The notes beneath the pieces were generated by a model. That model did no database searches. It saw nothing but the letters and a program-made list of their open reading frames with translations, and was not told where the DNA came from. From NCBI RefSeq assembly GCF_008033445.1, contig NZ_VNKO01000006.1, forward strand, positions 42,501-106,500: DNA of 64,000 nt. Direction: 5' to 3'. Both the position numbers and the translations under genes were made by a program. Source of the stretch: Vulcaniibacterium gelatinicum (GTDB taxonomy: Bacteria; Pseudomonadota; Gammaproteobacteria; Xanthomonadales; Xanthomonadaceae). This document shows positions 1 to 9,293 of the stretch, piece after piece (position 1 is the first letter of the stretch; every line of letters starts with the position of its first letter).

Positions 1-945
1 ATCGCGGTCGCGCCCGGCCATACCGAGGCCGAACTGCTCACGCTGGCCGCGAGCGTGGAGGCGCACTCCGAGCACCCGCTCGCCCAGGCCATCCTCGCCC
101 GTGCCGGCGGCGCTGGCGAGCGCGCCGAGGCCTTCACCAACATAGACGGCCAGGGCGCCACCGGCGTCGTCGGCGGGCGCAAGGTGCTGCTCGGCAACCG
201 CATCCTGATGGGCGATGCCGGCGTGTCGCTGGCGCCGCTGCAGGAAGAGGCGGCGCGGCTGCAGGGAGGCGGACGCACGGTGGTGTACGTGGCCCGCGAG
301 CACGAGCTGGTCGGGCTGTTCGCCATCGCCGACGCGATCCGGCCCACCTCCCGTGCCGCGATCGCCGCGCTGCATGCGCGCGGGGTCAAGGTGGCGATGC
401 TGACCGGCGACAACCGGCCCACCGCGGAACGGGTCGCGGCCGAGCTCGGCATCGACATCGTGCTCGCGGACGTGCTGCCGGGGCAGAAGGCCGAGGAAGT
501 GAAGAAGCTGCAGGCGCAGGGCAAGCGCGTGGGCATGGTCGGCGACGGCGTGAACGATGCGCCGGCCCTGACCCAGGCCGACGTCGGCTTCGCCATCGGC
601 GCCGGCACCGACGTGGCGATAGACAGCGCCGACGTCGTGCTGATGCGCAGCGATCCGTACGACGTCGTGCGCGCCATCACCATCGCCCGCGCCACCCTGC
701 GCAAGATGCACCAGAACCTGGGCTGGGCGGTGGGCTACAACGTGCTCGCCTTTCCGCTCGCGGCCGGCGTGCTCTACCCGATCGTGATCTCGCCCGAGAT
801 CGCGGCCCTGTCCATGTCCGGAAGTTCCGTGATCGTCGCGGTCAACGCGCTGCTGCTGCGCCGCCTGTCGCTGGAAGCGGCGGCCGACACCGATGCCGCA
901 CCAGCCCCCACCCCCTCGCGGCCACCGGAAGGAGGTCCATCATGA
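1..945 (+). CDS. P1B-type heavy-metal-translocating ATPase, C-terminal part (5' end outside window)
   Basis: The reading frame is open from base 1, so the gene starts to the left of the window; only about 314 residues are visible. They cover the end of the nucleotide-binding domain (SVEAHSEHPLAQAI, the HP motif of P1B ATPases), the hinge motif MLTGDN, the GDGVNDAPAL loop and the last two membrane helices. The final helix reads SSVIVAVNALLLRR, closer to the CopB-like (IB-3) branch than to CopA; this subtype call is tentative. It exports a soft metal ion, probably copper, across the inner membrane. Its stop overlaps the next start (ATGA), so it heads or sits within the operon that follows. Confidence 0.9.
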   Translation: MAVAPGHTEAELLTLAASVEAHSEHPLAQAILARAGGAGERAEAFTNIDGQGATGVVGGRKVLLGNRILMGDAGVSLAPLQEEAARLQGGGRTVVYVAREHELVGLFAIADAIRPTSRAAIAALHARGVKVAMLTGDNRPTAERVAAELGIDIVLADVLPGQKAEEVKKLQAQGKRVGMVGDGVNDAPALTQADVGFAIGAGTDVAIDSADVVLMRSDPYDVVRAITIARATLRKMHQNLGWAVGYNVLAFPLAAGVLYPIVISPEIAALSMSGSSVIVAVNALLLRRLSLEAAADTDAAPAPTPSRPPEGGPS

Positions 946-1406
946 ACCAGCTCCGCTCCCTGTTGATGCTTTCGCTGCTCGCACTGCTGGCCGCGTGCAC
1001 GCCGGCGCCTCCCGCCGTACGCGCGCCGGGCAGCGTCCGTGGCGGCGACCTGGTGGTCCATCTCGGCATCGTCCCGGCGGCCATCGCACGCGAGCGCATG
1101 ACCGCCGACGCCACGCCGCAGCACCAACCGCCTTCCGGTTCCACCGACGCGCACCACCTGGTCGTGGCCGTGTTCGACGCGAACGGGGCCCGGATCGAGG
1201 ACGCCACGGTCGCGATCACCCACCGCCCGCCGCGCGGCGCCCCGATCCGCCACGCCATGGCGCCGATGCGCACCGGCGACGTGAGCAGTTTCGGCGCCGA
1301 ATTCGCGATCAGCCGCGATGCCGGCCACCGCTTCGACATCGCGGTCACGCGCCCCGGACGCAAGGCCGAGCAGCACTTCACCTTCGTCTACGACAACCTG
1401 CATTGA
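942..1406 (+). CDS. small secreted lipoprotein, function unknown
   Basis: This 154-residue protein starts inside the stop codon of the metal ATPase, behind a good GGAGG site. It has a hydrophobic signal segment ending in a lipobox (LLAAC, Cys about 19), so it should be a lipid-anchored envelope protein. The mature part is a single small, probably beta-rich domain with a histidine pair (DAHH, near residue 66). The general look is that of YtkA/FixH-like periplasmic domains, but I do not recognise the family firmly. Its coupling to the metal ATPase suggests a role in metal handling in the periplasm; that is inference. Confidence 0.75.
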   Translation: MNQLRSLLMLSLLALLAACTPAPPAVRAPGSVRGGDLVVHLGIVPAAIARERMTADATPQHQPPSGSTDAHHLVVAVFDANGARIEDATVAITHRPPRGAPIRHAMAPMRTGDVSSFGAEFAISRDAGHRFDIAVTRPGRKAEQHFTFVYDNLH

Positions 1407-1421
1407 GCCACGGAGTCGGAC

Positions 1422-2807
1422 ATGGCCACGCCCTCCTCGTCCACCCTGCAGTTCCTCGGTGCCGCCGGAACGGTGACGGGGTCGCGCTATCTCGTCGAGG
1501 CCGGCGGACGCCGCATCCTCGTGGACTGCGGGCTGTTCCAGGGGTACAAGCAACTGCGCGAGCGCAACCGCGCGCCCTTCCCGGTGCCTCCGGACACGCT
1601 CGATGCGGTGCTGCTGACCCACGCGCACCTGGATCATTCCGGCTATCTGCCCGCCCTGGTGCGCGACGGATTCCGCGGCAGGGTGCTGTGCACGCCGGCC
1701 ACCCGCGACCTGTGCGCGCTGCTGCTGCCGGACAGCGCCCACCTGCTGGAGGAAGAGGCCAGGTACGCCCGCAAGGCCGGCTACTCCCGGCACGCCGAGC
1801 CGACGCCGTTGTACACGATTGCCGACGCCGAAGCGGCGCTGGAGCGTTTCGAGCCGCACGATTTCGAGCGCGACATCGCGCTCGCGCCCGGCGTCGGTGC
1901 CCGGTTCCATCCGGCCGGGCATCTGCTGGGCGCGGCCCAGATCCGCCTCGAGGTCGGCGGCATGGTCGTGCACTTCAGCGGCGACCTCGGCCGCCCGCAC
2001 GACCCGCTGATGCGTCCGCCGCGGACCCTGCAGGAGGCGGATGTGCTGGTCTGCGAGTCCACCTACGGCAACCGCGTCCATCCGCGGCTGGACCCCGAGG
2101 CCGAGCTCGCGCCGGTGATCCGGCGCGTGGCGGCCCGCGGCGGCGTGATCGTCGTCCCCGCCTTCGCCGTCGGCCGCGCGCAGGGCGTGATGCTGCAGAT
2201 CGCGCGTCTGCGGCAGCGCGGCGAGATCCCCCGCGTGCCGGTGTTCCTCAACAGCCCGATGGCCATTGACGCCACCGACCTCTACCACCGCTACCATGCC
2301 GAGCATCACGTCAGCGACGCCGAGTGCCAGGCCATGTACGAACTGGCGACGATGGTACGCACGGTCGAGGAATCGAAGGCGCTCAATCGGCGCCATGGCC
2401 CGATGATCATCCTCTCGGCGAGCGGTATGCTGAGCGGCGGACGTGTGTTGCACCACCTGGAGGCCTTCGCGCCCGACCCGCGCAACGCGATCGTGCTGTC
2501 CGGATTCCAGGCCGGCGGCACCCGCGGCGCGGCCCTGGCCGGTGGCGCCGACCGGCTGCGCATGTTCGGGCGGGAGGTGCCGATCCGTGCCGAGGTCGTC
2601 GTCCTGCAGAGCTTCTCCGGGCATGCCGACGCCGACGAACTGCTGGCATGGATGGGCGGCGCCCGCCGCGCCCCGGCAGCCACCTACGTCACCCATGGCG
2701 AGCCCGACGCCGCCGATACCCTGCGCGGCCGCATCCGCCGCGAACTCGGCTGGCATGCGCGCGTGCCGGAGCACATGGAACGGATCTCGCTGGACACCCC
2801 CCGATGA
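1422..2807 (+). CDS. metallo-beta-lactamase fold, beta-CASP ribonuclease/hydrolase
   Basis: This 461-residue protein has the full architecture of bacterial beta-CASP nucleases. The zinc motif HAHLDH is at residues 67-72, further metal histidines follow (GHLLGA, and SGDLGRP with its Asp), the beta-CASP insert carries SASGMLSGGRVLHH, and the RMMBL end carries SFSGHADADELL. The family processes RNA 3' ends or degrades RNA, and members of this length are cytoplasmic. Here it is followed, with a 4-base overlap, by a nucleotide phosphorylase and a PRPP-synthetase-like gene. That neighbourhood suggests a role in feeding nucleotides into salvage, which is inference. An exact substrate cannot be given. 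Confidence 0.9.
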   Translation: MATPSSSTLQFLGAAGTVTGSRYLVEAGGRRILVDCGLFQGYKQLRERNRAPFPVPPDTLDAVLLTHAHLDHSGYLPALVRDGFRGRVLCTPATRDLCALLLPDSAHLLEEEARYARKAGYSRHAEPTPLYTIADAEAALERFEPHDFERDIALAPGVGARFHPAGHLLGAAQIRLEVGGMVVHFSGDLGRPHDPLMRPPRTLQEADVLVCESTYGNRVHPRLDPEAELAPVIRRVAARGGVIVVPAFAVGRAQGVMLQIARLRQRGEIPRVPVFLNSPMAIDATDLYHRYHAEHHVSDAECQAMYELATMVRTVEESKALNRRHGPMIILSASGMLSGGRVLHHLEAFAPDPRNAIVLSGFQAGGTRGAALAGGADRLRMFGREVPIRAEVVVLQSFSGHADADELLAWMGGARRAPAATYVTHGEPDAADTLRGRIRRELGWHARVPEHMERISLDTPR

Positions 2808-4315
2808 ACGATGGCCACAACCGCCTGCGCCTGATCCGGGCCGGCATAGACACCTACCAGCAGCCGGTGGTGTACATGCACCGGGATTGCCACGTGTGCC
2901 GGTCGGAAGGCTTCACCGCGCTGACCCGCGTGCTGGTCCGGTACGGCGGGAACGAGCTGATCGCCACCCTCAACGTGGTCACCAACGACATGCTGCCGCT
3001 GGATGCCGCCGCGCTCTCGGACGCAGCCTGGAACGCGCTCCAGCCCGGCCCCGACGCCTGGGCGGTGTTCAGCCATGCCGAACCGCCGGCCTCGGCGCCG
3101 GCGCTGCGCGCCAAGGTGTTCGGGCGGCGGCTGGGCGATGCCGAGTTCCTGCACCTGATGCAGGACACCGTGCGCAACCGCCTGTCCGACATCGAACTCG
3201 CCGCATTCGTGACCGCCTGCGCCGGCGACCGGCTGGATCATGGCGAAACCATCGCCCTCACCCGCGCCATGGTGGACGTGGGCGAACGCATCTTCTGGGG
3301 CGGCGGGCCGGTGCTCGACAAGCATTGCGTCGGCGGCCTGCCCGGCAACCGCACCACGCCGATCGTGGTCGCGATCGTGGCCGCGGCCGGGCACCGCATC
3401 CCCAAGACCTCCTCGCGCGCGATCACCTCGCCCGCGGGCACCGCCGACACGATGGAGGTGATGGCGCCGGTGGCGCTGGACCTGGCGGCGATGCGGCGCG
3501 TGGTCGAGCGCGAGGGCGGTTGCATCGTCTGGGGCGGCAACGTGCGCCTGAGCCCGGCCGACGACGTGCTGATCCGGGTCGAACGCCCGCTCGATTTCGA
3601 CAGCGAGGGCCAGCTCGTGGCCAGCGTGCTGTCGAAGAAGATCGCCGCCGGCTCCACCCACGTGCTGATCGACATGCCGGTGGGAGCGACGGCGAAGGTG
3701 CGCTCCGAGCCGTCCGCCGACGCGCTCGAGGCGCGCCTGCGCGCGACCGCACAGGCACTGGACCTGACCGTGGCCGTGCTGCGCACGGATGGCCGGCAAC
3801 CGGTCGGCTACGGCATCGGCCCGGCGCTGGAGGCGCGCGACGTGCTGCAGGTGCTGCGCGGCGAGCCGCAGGCGCCGGCCGACCTGCGCGAACGCGCGCT
3901 CGACCTGGCCGGCCGCCTGCTCGACATCGCGCCGGGCGCCGTGCCCGGCCGCGGACGCGAACAGGCGCGCGCGCTGCTGGACGGCGGCGCGGCGTGGCGC
4001 AAGTTCCTGGCGATCTGCGAGGCCCAGGGCGGATTCACCGAACCGGCGCTGGCGCCGCATGTGCGGCCGGTGCCCGCCCCGCGCAGCGGGCAGGTGCGGG
4101 ACGTGGACAACCGGCGCCTGGCGCGGATCGCCAAGCTCGCCGGCGCGCCGGGCTCGGCGACCGCGGGGATCGATTGCCGGCTGCGCCTGGGCGATCGTGT
4201 GCTGGCAGGCGAACCGCTGTTCCACGTGCACGCGCAGACCGTGGGCGAACTCGAGTACGCACTGGAATACGCGCTCGAGCATCCGGACATCCTCGCCATC
4301 GGAGAACCGGCGTGA
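2804..4315 (+). CDS. AMP phosphorylase / thymidine phosphorylase family protein
   Basis: This 503-residue enzyme belongs to the long (about 500 aa) branch of the thymidine phosphorylase family, which includes archaeal AMP phosphorylase and the bacterial proteins named putative thymidine phosphorylase. Residues 172-183 (DKHCVGGLPGNR) and 201-219 (KTSSRAITSP, then GTADTMEV) form the phosphate and nucleoside site. The family splits a nucleotide or nucleoside with phosphate to give a base and ribose 1-phosphate or ribose 1,5-bisphosphate. The start is the ATG overlapping the previous stop (ATGA). Association with PRPP-synthetase-like and phosphoketolase-like genes favours the AMP-type reaction, but the substrate is not proven. 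Confidence 0.9.
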   Translation: MNDGHNRLRLIRAGIDTYQQPVVYMHRDCHVCRSEGFTALTRVLVRYGGNELIATLNVVTNDMLPLDAAALSDAAWNALQPGPDAWAVFSHAEPPASAPALRAKVFGRRLGDAEFLHLMQDTVRNRLSDIELAAFVTACAGDRLDHGETIALTRAMVDVGERIFWGGGPVLDKHCVGGLPGNRTTPIVVAIVAAAGHRIPKTSSRAITSPAGTADTMEVMAPVALDLAAMRRVVEREGGCIVWGGNVRLSPADDVLIRVERPLDFDSEGQLVASVLSKKIAAGSTHVLIDMPVGATAKVRSEPSADALEARLRATAQALDLTVAVLRTDGRQPVGYGIGPALEARDVLQVLRGEPQAPADLRERALDLAGRLLDIAPGAVPGRGREQARALLDGGAAWRKFLAICEAQGGFTEPALAPHVRPVPAPRSGQVRDVDNRRLARIAKLAGAPGSATAGIDCRLRLGDRVLAGEPLFHVHAQTVGELEYALEYALEHPDILAIGEPA

Positions 4316-5220
4316 ACCGCGTCCTGCTGCCCTTCCCCGCCCAGCGCGCACTCGCCGAGGCGCTCGCACCGCGCCTGGGCGCCCGTGTCGGCCGGCTGGA
4401 CTGGCGCCGCTTTCCCGACGGCGAATCGCTGGTCGCGGTGGACGAGGCGCTGGAAACGGCCGACGTCGCCATCGTCGCCAGCCTGCACCGCCCGGACGAG
4501 GTCGCCCTCGCCCTGCGCTTCGCCGCCGAGACCGCGCGCGAGTTCGGCGCCTGCTCGGTGGGACTGATCGCCCCCTACCTCGCCTACATGCGCCAGGACG
4601 CGCGCTTCCACCCCGGCGAGGCGGTGAGCGCGCCGATCTTTGCCGGCTTCCTCGAGCAGAACTTCGACTGGCTGGCGACGGTGGATCCGCACCTGCACCG
4701 CTACGCCGCGCTGTCCGACCTCTACCGCATCCCCGCCCGCCGCGTGGTGGCCGCGCCGGCGGTGGCGGAGTGGATCCATGCGCACGTGCCCGAGCCGCTG
4801 CTGATCGGCCCGGACAGCGAAAGCGCGCAGTGGGTGGCCGACATCGCCCGGCGCGCCGGCGCGCCATACCAGGTGCTGCACAAGGTCCGCCGCGGCGACC
4901 GCGAGGTGGAGGTCAGCCTGCCCGATGCAGGCGCCGCGCAGGGGCGCACGCCGGTGCTGGTGGACGACATCGTGTCCTCCGGCCGCACCGCGATCGAGAC
5001 CCTCGGCCACCTGCGCCGGCTCGGCCTGCCGCCGGCGGTGTGCATCGCGATCCACGCCGTGTTCGCCGGCGACGCCCACGCGCAACTGCTCGCGGCCGGC
5101 GCGGCGCGCGTGGTCAGCACCGACACGATCCCGCATCCGTCGAACGCGATCACCGTCGCGCCGCTGCTGGCGCAGGCCTGCGCGGAACTGTTCGGTGACG
5201 AATCCGCGAGGCCGCGATGA
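4312..5220 (+). CDS. ribose-phosphate pyrophosphokinase (PRPP synthetase) family protein
   Basis: This 302-residue protein starts at a GTG overlapping the preceding stop. It shows the PRPP synthetase pattern: a RFPDGES flag region near residue 33, the PYLAYMRQDARF segment (89-99), a VDPHLHR metal site (124-130), an HKVRRGDREV loop (190-199) and the PRPP-binding loop VLVDDIVSSGRTAI (215-228). The family makes PRPP from ribose 5-phosphate and ATP, releasing AMP. The sequence is divergent, and a housekeeping prs is expected elsewhere in the genome, so this is probably a specialised copy for the pathway of this operon. It could run the reaction in either direction. Confidence 0.85.
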   Translation: MNRVLLPFPAQRALAEALAPRLGARVGRLDWRRFPDGESLVAVDEALETADVAIVASLHRPDEVALALRFAAETAREFGACSVGLIAPYLAYMRQDARFHPGEAVSAPIFAGFLEQNFDWLATVDPHLHRYAALSDLYRIPARRVVAAPAVAEWIHAHVPEPLLIGPDSESAQWVADIARRAGAPYQVLHKVRRGDREVEVSLPDAGAAQGRTPVLVDDIVSSGRTAIETLGHLRRLGLPPAVCIAIHAVFAGDAHAQLLAAGAARVVSTDTIPHPSNAITVAPLLAQACAELFGDESARPR

Positions 5221-7685
5221 GCACGCTCCTTGCCTGCTGCACCAGCCGCGAGCTGCCCGCGCCCGAACGGGAACGGATCGAGACGCTGGCCGCGCGCCTG
5301 CGCGGCGAAGATCTCCCATTCGCCGCATGGGCGGCGGGTTACGGCGTGATCACCCACGATGCGCTGACCCAGACCCGGGTGCACGACATGATCGGCACGC
5401 TGGTGGCCTCCGGCGCGCTGCCCGACGCCGCCACCGGCTACCGCCGGCTCGCCGCGGCCGACCGGATCGCGAGCGCCGGCCTGTGGCTGGTCGCGCACAT
5501 GACCTATGCGCGCCGCGTGCGTCCCGACGGCGGACCGCTCGAGGCCGCCGATTTCAAGCCCGCCCCGGAAGGCCACACCGGCGGCTCGCTCAACATGGTG
5601 ATGGGCTACGCCGCGTATCTGGCGATGAACGCCCTCGACGGGCACACCCGCGCCTGGATGATGGGCCAGGGCCACTGCGTGGCGGCGATAGACGCGCTCA
5701 ACCTGATCGTCGGCAACATGACCCAGGCGCATGCGGCGCGCTACCGCTTCGACGAGGAAGGGCTGTCGCGGTTCGTGTCGGATTTCTATTCGTTCGCGAT
5801 CCGCCCCGACGGCACTCCCGCCTCGCCGCTCGGCTCGCACGTCAACGCGCATACCGCCGGCGGCACCCAGGAAGGCGGCTATCTCGGCTTCACCGAGCTG
5901 CATTACGTACACGCCCCGCTCCCGGGCGAGCGCGTGGTGGTCTTCCTCAGCGACGGCGCGTTCGAGGAGCAGCGCGGCGGCGACTGGGCCCCGCGCTGGT
6001 GGCGGCCGCAGGATTCCGGTCTCGTCGCGCCGATCATGATCCTCAACGGGCGCCGCATCGAGCAGCGCACCCAGATCGCCCAGCAGGGCGGCGAATCCTG
6101 GCTGCACCATCACCTGCGGCTCAACGGCTTCGAGCCGGTGGGACTCGACGGCCGCGATCCGGCCAGCCTGGCCTGGGGCATCCATGTCATCGAGTCGCGC
6201 CTGTGCGAGAGCATCGCCGCCTCGGGCACGCACCCGGCGCCGACACGCAACCTGCTGCATTACGGCACGGCACAGACCGTCAAGGGCTTCGGTTTTCCCG
6301 GAGCGGGCACGAACCATGCGCACAACCTGCCCCTGCCCGGCAACCCGTCGGCGGACGAAACGTCCCGACGCATCTTCAATGAGGCGGCGGCGCAACTGTT
6401 CGTACCCGGCGATGCCTTGCGCGATGCCGTGGCCGTGCTCTCCACGCACGAGGCGCACGGACGGCCGCGCGAACGGGACCATGCCCTGGCCACCCGTCAC
6501 GTCGCGCTGCCCGTGATCCCGCCCGAGCCCTGGCTGGGCACCGGCGGCAGCACGTCGCCGATGGTGGCGCTGGACGGCCATTTCTGCGCCATCGTGCAGG
6601 CCAACCCGCAGTTGCGCCCGCGCGTGGGCAACCCCGACGAGCTGCGCAGCAACCGCCTTGACCGCACCCTCGACCTGCTCAAGCACCGCGTGTACGAGGC
6701 AGAACCCGGCGTGGCCGAGTCGCCCACCGGCGCGGTGATCACCGCGCTGAACGAGGAGGCGGTGGTCTGCGCCGCGCTCGCCAACAAGGGCGGCATCAAC
6801 CTGGTGGTCACCTACGAAGCCTTCGCGCCGAAGATGCTCGGCGCGCTGCGGCAGGAGATCACCTTCGCCCGGCAACTGATGGAGGCGGGGCGCCCGCCCG
6901 GCTGGCTGTCGGTGCCGGTGGTGCTCACCTCCCACACCTGGGAGAACGCCAAGAACGAGATCTCGCACCAGGACCCGACCCTGGCCGAAGCCCTGCTCGG
7001 CGAAATGGCCGATGCCGTCTCGGTCGTGTTTCCGCCCGACGCCAACGGCGCCCTCGCGGCGCTGAGCCATGCCTATCTCGGCCGCGGCCGGATCGTGGCG
7101 ATGGTGGTGCCCAAGCGCGCGATGCCGGACGTGCTCACGCCCGCGCTCGCACGCCAGCTCGCGGAGGAAGGCGCGACGGCGATCGAGGGAAGCCCGGCAT
7201 CGGCGCGCCTGATCGTGGCCGCGACCGGCGCCTATCAGCTCGCCGAAGCGCGCCGGGCGCAGGCGCGCCTGCACGAACGCGGCATCGCCAGCGCGCTGGT
7301 GTACGTGGCCGAGCCCGGGCGCCTGCGCGCCCCGCGCGATGCGCGGGAGGCCGGATACGTCATGCGCAACACCCGCCTCGCCGCGCTGTTTCCGCCGGGC
7401 ACTCCCAGGGTGTTCCTCACCCACACGCGGCCGGAACCGTATCTGGGCGCGCTGCGCAGGCTCGACACCGGCCCGGCGACCACGCGCGCGCTCGGGTTCA
7501 TCAACCGCGGCGGCACCCTCGACGTCCCCGGCCTGATGTTCGCCAACCGTTGCACATGGGCGCACCTCCTCGCCGAGGCCGCCAGCGTGCTGTCGCTGCC
7601 CGTGTGCGCCCTGCTCGACGACGGGGAAGTGGCCGCGATCGAAGGCCGTGGCGATCCGGGCCGGCTGTTTCCGCCGGCGAGCTGA
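5217..7685 (+). CDS. phosphoketolase-superfamily TPP enzyme
   Basis: This 822-residue protein has the size and overall pattern of xylulose-5-phosphate/fructose-6-phosphate phosphoketolases. A N-terminal TPP half includes EGHTGGS (118-124). The second half contains YEAFAPKMLGALRQE, the counterpart of the phosphoketolase YEAF segment. The diphosphate-binding loop reads SDGAFEEQ (245-252) where classical enzymes have GDGEAETG, so this is a divergent clade, and activity on xylulose 5-phosphate is probable but not certain. The product of the family is acetyl phosphate, and acetate kinase lies in the same operon two genes downstream. The start overlaps the previous stop (ATGA). Confidence 0.8.
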   Translation: MSTLLACCTSRELPAPERERIETLAARLRGEDLPFAAWAAGYGVITHDALTQTRVHDMIGTLVASGALPDAATGYRRLAAADRIASAGLWLVAHMTYARRVRPDGGPLEAADFKPAPEGHTGGSLNMVMGYAAYLAMNALDGHTRAWMMGQGHCVAAIDALNLIVGNMTQAHAARYRFDEEGLSRFVSDFYSFAIRPDGTPASPLGSHVNAHTAGGTQEGGYLGFTELHYVHAPLPGERVVVFLSDGAFEEQRGGDWAPRWWRPQDSGLVAPIMILNGRRIEQRTQIAQQGGESWLHHHLRLNGFEPVGLDGRDPASLAWGIHVIESRLCESIAASGTHPAPTRNLLHYGTAQTVKGFGFPGAGTNHAHNLPLPGNPSADETSRRIFNEAAAQLFVPGDALRDAVAVLSTHEAHGRPRERDHALATRHVALPVIPPEPWLGTGGSTSPMVALDGHFCAIVQANPQLRPRVGNPDELRSNRLDRTLDLLKHRVYEAEPGVAESPTGAVITALNEEAVVCAALANKGGINLVVTYEAFAPKMLGALRQEITFARQLMEAGRPPGWLSVPVVLTSHTWENAKNEISHQDPTLAEALLGEMADAVSVVFPPDANGALAALSHAYLGRGRIVAMVVPKRAMPDVLTPALARQLAEEGATAIEGSPASARLIVAATGAYQLAEARRAQARLHERGIASALVYVAEPGRLRAPRDAREAGYVMRNTRLAALFPPGTPRVFLTHTRPEPYLGALRRLDTGPATTRALGFINRGGTLDVPGLMFANRCTWAHLLAEAASVLSLPVCALLDDGEVAAIEGRGDPGRLFPPAS

Positions 7686-7694
7686 AGGTGGCGC

Positions 7695-9293
7695 ATGGGA
7701 TCCGGCATCCGCACACCGCGCAGTCTGCAGATCGTCACCGCCCTGGGCGGGTTCGCCTGGACCTGGTTGCGCCTGCGCCGCAAGGCGCCGCAGGCGTTGC
7801 CCGAGCGTCTGTGTGCAACCCTGGAGCGGCTCGGCACCACCTTCGTCAAGCTCGGCCAGGGGCTCAGCCTGCGCCGCGACCTGCTGCCGCCCGGCTACCA
7901 GCAGGCACTGGAACGCCTGCACGACCGTGTTCCGCCCTTCGCCGCCGAGGCGGCGGTCGCCGAGATCGAGGCCGCCTTCGGCCAGCCGCTGGCCGCGCTG
8001 TTCGCGGAGTTCGAGCGCGAGCCGTTCGCCGCCGCGTCGGTGGCCCAGGTGCACCGGGCCCGCCTGCACGATGGGACCGAAGTAGCGGTGAAGGTGCGCC
8101 GCCCCGGGATCGTCGCGCAGGTCCGGCGCGACCTGCGGCTGCTCCGGCTGCTGATGCTGACGCTGCGCGCACTGGTGCCCGCGATCAAGCGCCACCGGAC
8201 CCTGGAGCTGGTGGACGAGCTGGCAATGCAGTTGCTGGCCGAGATTGACATGGCGCACGAGGCGCGCAACATGCGCCGCCTCCAGGCCGCGATCTCCGCC
8301 TGCCCTGGCGTCACCATGCCGCGGATCGTCGAGCCCTACGCCACCGCCGGCGTCATGGTGCAGACCTTCAGCCGCGGCGCGCCGATCGCGACGGTGTTCG
8401 GGACCGAACAAGGCCGCACCCTGGCGCAGCGGCTGTTCGACGCCTATCTGCACCAGTTGTTCGTGGCCGGCGTGTTCCATGGCGATCCGCACCCCGGCAA
8501 CCTGTTCGCGATGGCCGACGGGAGCCTGTGTTTCCATGACTTCGGCACCGTCGGCTACCTCGATCCGGCGGCGAGACGGGCGCTGGCGCGGATGGTCGAG
8601 GCGATCTCCTACGCAGACGCCGAGGACGCGCTGGATGCGGCGCTGGCGCTCGGCTTCCTCACGCCGCCGCTCGACCGGCGCGAGTTCGTGCATTCGATCA
8701 GCGAGATCCTGGACGAGGTGTCGGTGCTGCCGCTGGCGGAATGGTCGCTGGCGGAGACGATCTGGCGCATCGTGCGCCTGGGTCGCGGCGGCCACGTGCA
8801 CCTGCCGCGCCACCTGCTGGTGCTGGTGCGGACCCTGTTCCTGGCGGAGAACACCCTGCGCGCGCTCGACCCCGGCTTCGACCTGCTCGCCGAGCTCGAA
8901 CGGCGGCGCGAATCGCTGGCCGAGGCGGTGATGCAGGCCCGCCGTGCCGGCCGGCGCCCCCTTTCCCAGCGCCTGGCGCGCACGGCCAATGCCCTGCCCG
9001 CGATCGTGGCCGACCTGCTGCGCCAGGCGCAGAGCGAGGACGGGCGTCCGAGCCTGTCCATGCACCATCGCGGCCTGGAGGAACTCGAACTGCACCTCGG
9101 CCGTACCGGCAACCGCCTCTCGCTGGCCATGGTGACGCTCGGGCTGTACGTCGCCGGCTCGCTGTTGATGCTGCACAGCGCCGGCCCCCGCGTGTTCGGC
9201 GGCCTGCCGCTGTTCGCGCTGGTGGCCTATGCCGCCGCCCTGCTGCTGTCGCTGCGGCTGGTCGTCGCGATTACGCGTTCGGGGCATCTATGA
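7695..9293 (+). CDS. ABC1/UbiB-family atypical protein kinase
   Basis: This 532-residue protein is of the ABC1 (AarF/UbiB/COQ8) family. It has the KLGQGLSLRRDLLP motif (about 53-66), the alanine-rich nucleotide loop PFAAASVAQVH (about 112-122), a VKVRRPGI strand with the invariant Lys, the catalytic HGDPHPGNLF and the metal-binding HDFGTVGYL. Two hydrophobic segments at the C terminus should anchor it in the membrane. Members support ubiquinone synthesis or isoprenoid-lipid homeostasis as ATPases. Here it lies between the phosphoketolase-like gene and acetate kinase, so it is unlikely to be the housekeeping ubiB. Its exact job is unknown. Confidence 0.85.
   Translation: MGSGIRTPRSLQIVTALGGFAWTWLRLRRKAPQALPERLCATLERLGTTFVKLGQGLSLRRDLLPPGYQQALERLHDRVPPFAAEAAVAEIEAAFGQPLAALFAEFEREPFAAASVAQVHRARLHDGTEVAVKVRRPGIVAQVRRDLRLLRLLMLTLRALVPAIKRHRTLELVDELAMQLLAEIDMAHEARNMRRLQAAISACPGVTMPRIVEPYATAGVMVQTFSRGAPIATVFGTEQGRTLAQRLFDAYLHQLFVAGVFHGDPHPGNLFAMADGSLCFHDFGTVGYLDPAARRALARMVEAISYADAEDALDAALALGFLTPPLDRREFVHSISEILDEVSVLPLAEWSLAETIWRIVRLGRGGHVHLPRHLLVLVRTLFLAENTLRALDPGFDLLAELERRRESLAEAVMQARRAGRRPLSQRLARTANALPAIVADLLRQAQSEDGRPSLSMHHRGLEELELHLGRTGNRLSLAMVTLGLYVAGSLLMLHSAGPRVFGGLPLFALVAYAAALLLSLRLVVAITRSGHL

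Noticed and set aside
774..2774. 666-residue minus-strand frame over the beta-CASP gene
   Set aside because: The opposite strand encodes clear catalytic motifs and the frame has none.
4722..9287. 1521-residue open frame on the minus strand
   Set aside because: It lies antisense to three well-supported genes, is rich in Arg/Gly/His as expected for a shadow frame in high-G+C DNA, and shows no domain.
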